A stretch of DNA of 64,000 nt from UBA2988 sp965237965 (GTDB lineage: Bacteria; Gemmatimonadota; Gemmatimonadetes; Longimicrobiales; Gaopeijiaceae). The position numbers and the translations under genes are program-made. The stretch lies in assembly GCA_965237965.1 (NCBI GenBank), contig CBDEGT010000003.1:1302001-1366000 (forward strand), given 5' to 3'. Positions 62,163-64,000 of this stretch are shown here, in pieces (position 1 is the stretch's first letter; each line of letters opens with the position of its first letter). A model generated the notes under the pieces. The model had not been told where the DNA came from. It did no database searches and saw only the letters and a program-made list of their open reading frames with translations.

Positions 62163-63176
62163 ATGAGAAGACATCTGATCGCGCTCACCTTGATCACCGC
62201 CGGCTGCGAGCCGCAGAGCGAATCCGACGAGCTGAAGCACATCACCCTGGCCGAACCCGTGTCCGCTCCCACCCTCGTGCGTGAGGCGCGCGCGGCAACT
62301 GCCGGGGGCGCCGACCTGTTCCGACCAGGCCGGGTGCGCTGGCTCGAGGGAAGCGTGTGGGTTCTGGACGCCGGGAACGACCGGCTGGTGCGCTTCGACT
62401 CCACTCTGTCCCGCGCGACGACCTTCGGCCGGGCGGGGGAAGGCCCGGGTGAGCTGGAGTTCGCGATGGATCTCATCGCAGACGGAGAAAGACTGGTGGT
62501 GGCAGAGACCGGGAACGGACGGCTCTCGATCTTCGACCGCGAGGGCGCGTTCCAGCGCACGATCCCATCGACGGGCATCCCGAAGTACGTGGCTGCCGTC
62601 GACGGAGAGCTGTTCACGGCACCGGGCTCGAACGACCACTACGCAGTTAGGGTCGACGGGGGCGAAGCCCATGCAGCCGTCCCGGATGCGGTCAAGCGGC
62701 TAGCGCGGTCCGATCCAGACGCGTACCCGAGGGCGGACCCGTACCTGGCGTCCGCAGTGTCGGGACCCATCTACGTCCTCGATCCGTCCGTTCTCGCGGT
62801 GGCCGCCTACGACGGGTCCGGCCGGCTCCTCAAGCTACTCCTCCTTCCCGAGCCGTTCCGCTCCCGCCTGCTCGACCGGCGGCACGAGGAGATGGCGGCT
62901 TGGGGAGAGCGCGCCGCATCGTTCGTCTCGGTGCCTGCCACCAAGCAAATCTCCGTGGACGATCGGGGGCGCCTACTGGTGCCTTTCTCTCTGGAGGATC
63001 ACTGGGGGATCCTCATCGACCCGAAGACCTGGACCGCACGCGCGCTCCCTCTTCCCAACGAGGCACACGCCAGACAGGTCCTCTGGAGCGCGAGCGACGC
63101 GATGCTCCATGGGGACCGCCTCTACGTAGTCAGTGACCACCGGCTCTACCAGTTCGATGCGACGGGGTGGTCGTGA
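62163..63176 (+). CDS. Beta-propeller lipoprotein, 6-bladed NHL/TolB-like
   Basis: About 337 residues. A short lipoprotein signal ends LITAGC (Cys15). Repeated blades are visible: WLEGSVWVLDAGNDRLVRFD, DGERLVVAETGNGRLSIFDR, SGPIYVLDPSVLAVAAYDGS and DDRGRLLVPFSLEDHWGILI. These are typical of BF3164/6-bladed propellers in Gemmatimonadota and Bacteroidota. It carries GEGPGELEFAMDLIAD, the G-GPGEF-type motif of that family. Ligands are unknown. The DsbA-like gene overlaps its stop by GTGA, so the pair is an operon. Confidence 0.82.
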   Translation: MRRHLIALTLITAGCEPQSESDELKHITLAEPVSAPTLVREARAATAGGADLFRPGRVRWLEGSVWVLDAGNDRLVRFDSTLSRATTFGRAGEGPGELEFAMDLIADGERLVVAETGNGRLSIFDREGAFQRTIPSTGIPKYVAAVDGELFTAPGSNDHYAVRVDGGEAHAAVPDAVKRLARSDPDAYPRADPYLASAVSGPIYVLDPSVLAVAAYDGSGRLLKLLLLPEPFRSRLLDRRHEEMAAWGERAASFVSVPATKQISVDDRGRLLVPFSLEDHWGILIDPKTWTARALPLPNEAHARQVLWSASDAMLHGDRLYVVSDHRLYQFDATGWS

Positions 63177-63802
63177 GGCCGCCCCCGGCGTCGATCGCCC
63201 TCGCGGTTCCCGTCGTGGCAGTCCTCGCGCTCGCCGTCGGTGGGCGCCCTCACACGGGGCGACCCTCGCTGCCTCAGCCCGTCGGTGCCCTCCCGACGCT
63301 GGCTCTAGGGCCGTCGCATGGAGCGCCGCGACTCGTCGTCTTCTCCGACTACGAGTGCTTCGCCTGCGCCGAGCTGGAGCGTGAGACCGGGGAGGTGTTC
63401 CGTGCGTGGGCCACCTCGGGACGGCTGCGACTCGAGGTGCGGCACTTTCCGCTTCCCGCGCATCGTCGCGCGCGCCGAGCTTCCGCCTGGGCCATTTGCG
63501 CCGAGCGGGCCGGAAGTGGATGGGCGATGCACGAGGCGCTGTTTCGGAGCGCTGCGCGCTGGAGCGCTCCGGGCTCGAGCCGTACGGTCTTCCTCCAGCT
63601 CGCGGACTCGCTCGGTCTCCAGGGATCCGTCCTCGCGTCGTGTGTGGACGAGCCCCGGATCAAGGGCGCGCTGGCGGGCGATCGAGCGCTCGGTGGAGCC
63701 GGCGGGGTCGTCGCAGTTCCTGCGATCTACCTGGACGGGCAGCCCCTGGTGCTGCGCTCGCCCGGTGCACTGATGCGCAGGGTGGCGCATGAGATCCGCT
63801 GA
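63173..63802 (+). CDS. DsbA-like/thioredoxin-fold protein (Thioredoxin_4)
   Basis: 209 residues, membrane-anchored or secreted by an N-terminal hydrophobic segment (ASIALAVPVVAVLALAVGG). The redox motif is CFAC in FSDYECFACAELERETGEVF, followed by VRHFPLPAHRRARRASAWAI C, and a cis-Pro loop (VAVPAIYLDGQPL) is present. This is a DsbA/DsbD-like thiol oxidase or BdbD-type protein. The GTG start overlaps the stop of the propeller gene. Substrates are unknown, but extracytoplasmic proteins with cysteines occur nearby. Confidence 0.88.
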   Translation: MRPPPASIALAVPVVAVLALAVGGRPHTGRPSLPQPVGALPTLALGPSHGAPRLVVFSDYECFACAELERETGEVFRAWATSGRLRLEVRHFPLPAHRRARRASAWAICAERAGSGWAMHEALFRSAARWSAPGSSRTVFLQLADSLGLQGSVLASCVDEPRIKGALAGDRALGGAGGVVAVPAIYLDGQPLVLRSPGALMRRVAHEIR

Positions 63803-63813
63803 TAGGATAGCGC

Positions 63814-64000
63814 TCAGCCCGCGACGGCCGGCTCGATGAGGCTCAGCGTGCCGGCGTCCGCGGCGAGCGCAGCCCGCACGCCGACGGGCAGGGTCCAATT
63901 GTGCTCGACGTGCCCGAACGGCAAGTGCGCAAGCGTGGGCACACGCGCGCGCTCCGCAAACTCACGCAGTACGTCCATCACTGGGTGGCGGTCGTCGGGC
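63814..64000 (-). CDS. LD-carboxypeptidase, peptidase S66 family, C-terminal end (runs off right edge)
   Basis: The last 62 codons of a minus-strand gene: DVLREFAERARVPTLAHLPF, then GHVEHNWTLPVGVRAALAAD and SLIEPAVAG. GHVEHNWTLPVG matches the GHxxxNxTLPLG block of S66 LD-carboxypeptidases, which trim muropeptides or inactivate peptide toxins (MccF group). The His of this block is part of the Ser-Glu-His triad. The N-terminal nucleophile domain is beyond the window, so the subgroup is unresolved. Confidence 0.85.
   Translation of the reverse strand, partial: PDDRHPVMDVLREFAERARVPTLAHLPFGHVEHNWTLPVGVRAALAADAGTLSLIEPAVAG

Overview
The window is a G+C-rich, densely packed bacterial chromosome segment. 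Two Omp85-type outer-membrane barrels, several lipoproteins and a Tat component indicate a diderm (Gram-negative-type) cell. Both primary-type sigma factors carry the region 2.3/2.4 wording typical of the FCB supergroup (YAVWWIRQ...VRIPLN). Together with the gene content this suggests Gemmatimonadota or a close FCB relative. That placement is an inference from motifs, not a database result. No rRNA gene, complete tRNA gene or CRISPR array was seen.

Layout. 1-1872 (minus): acyl-CoA dehydrogenase, tatA and the start of a TrmJ-type RNA methyltransferase that runs off the left edge. 2106-6272 (plus): gcvH, gcvP and a lipoate/octanoate transferase. 6325-12330 (plus): a complete peptide/nickel-type ABC importer (lipoprotein binding protein, two permeases, two ATPases) with overlapping genes, followed by a deleted carbonic anhydrase. 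12923-19369 (plus): lytic transglycosylase, cold-shock protein with a good promoter and hairpin, DNA polymerase I and SSB. 19430-28196 (minus): an outer-membrane barrel protein, a sigma factor, then a five-gene operon (Omp85 protein, cation-diffusion transporter, frameshifted SRPBCC protein, FabF, DUF4126-like membrane protein). 28394-35489 (plus): NADP-malic enzyme/PTA fusion (frameshifted), ATP-PEP carboxykinase, ChrA, a GT-C-like membrane protein and an EVE protein. 35568-41162: UvrC-like nuclease, HD hydrolase, PP2C phosphatase, second sigma factor, RsgA. 41178-44944 (minus): a BtuCDF/FecBCD-type importer and a frameshifted lipoprotein. 45032-48727 (plus): flavin reductase, membrane protein and a degenerate SbcD/SbcC-like pair. 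48763-53189: agmatine-to-putrescine genes (aguB, aguA), an ACT-domain protein and a quinone reductase. 53322-57426: small proteins, a FEN-type exonuclease and a short MutS-family ATPase. 57510-58321: an intact IS5-type insertion sequence. 58358-64000: a DEAD-box-like protein without catalytic motifs, HU, small membrane and secreted proteins, a beta-propeller lipoprotein, a DsbA-like protein and the end of an S66 peptidase.

The most unusual content is two sets of apparent pseudo-enzymes that are otherwise intact and well embedded in operons. The first is an Mre11/Rad50 (SbcD/SbcC)-like pair at 46206-48727. It keeps the zinc hook but lacks the Walker A lysine and several metal ligands of the nuclease. 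The second is a DEAD-box helicase-like protein at 58665-60305 with Walker A and DEAD replaced but an apparently intact C-terminal RNA-binding domain. A second theme is gene disruption: four genes (carbonic anhydrase, SRPBCC protein, malic enzyme, a lipoprotein) carry frameshifts or an internal deletion. These need read-level checking before being called biological.
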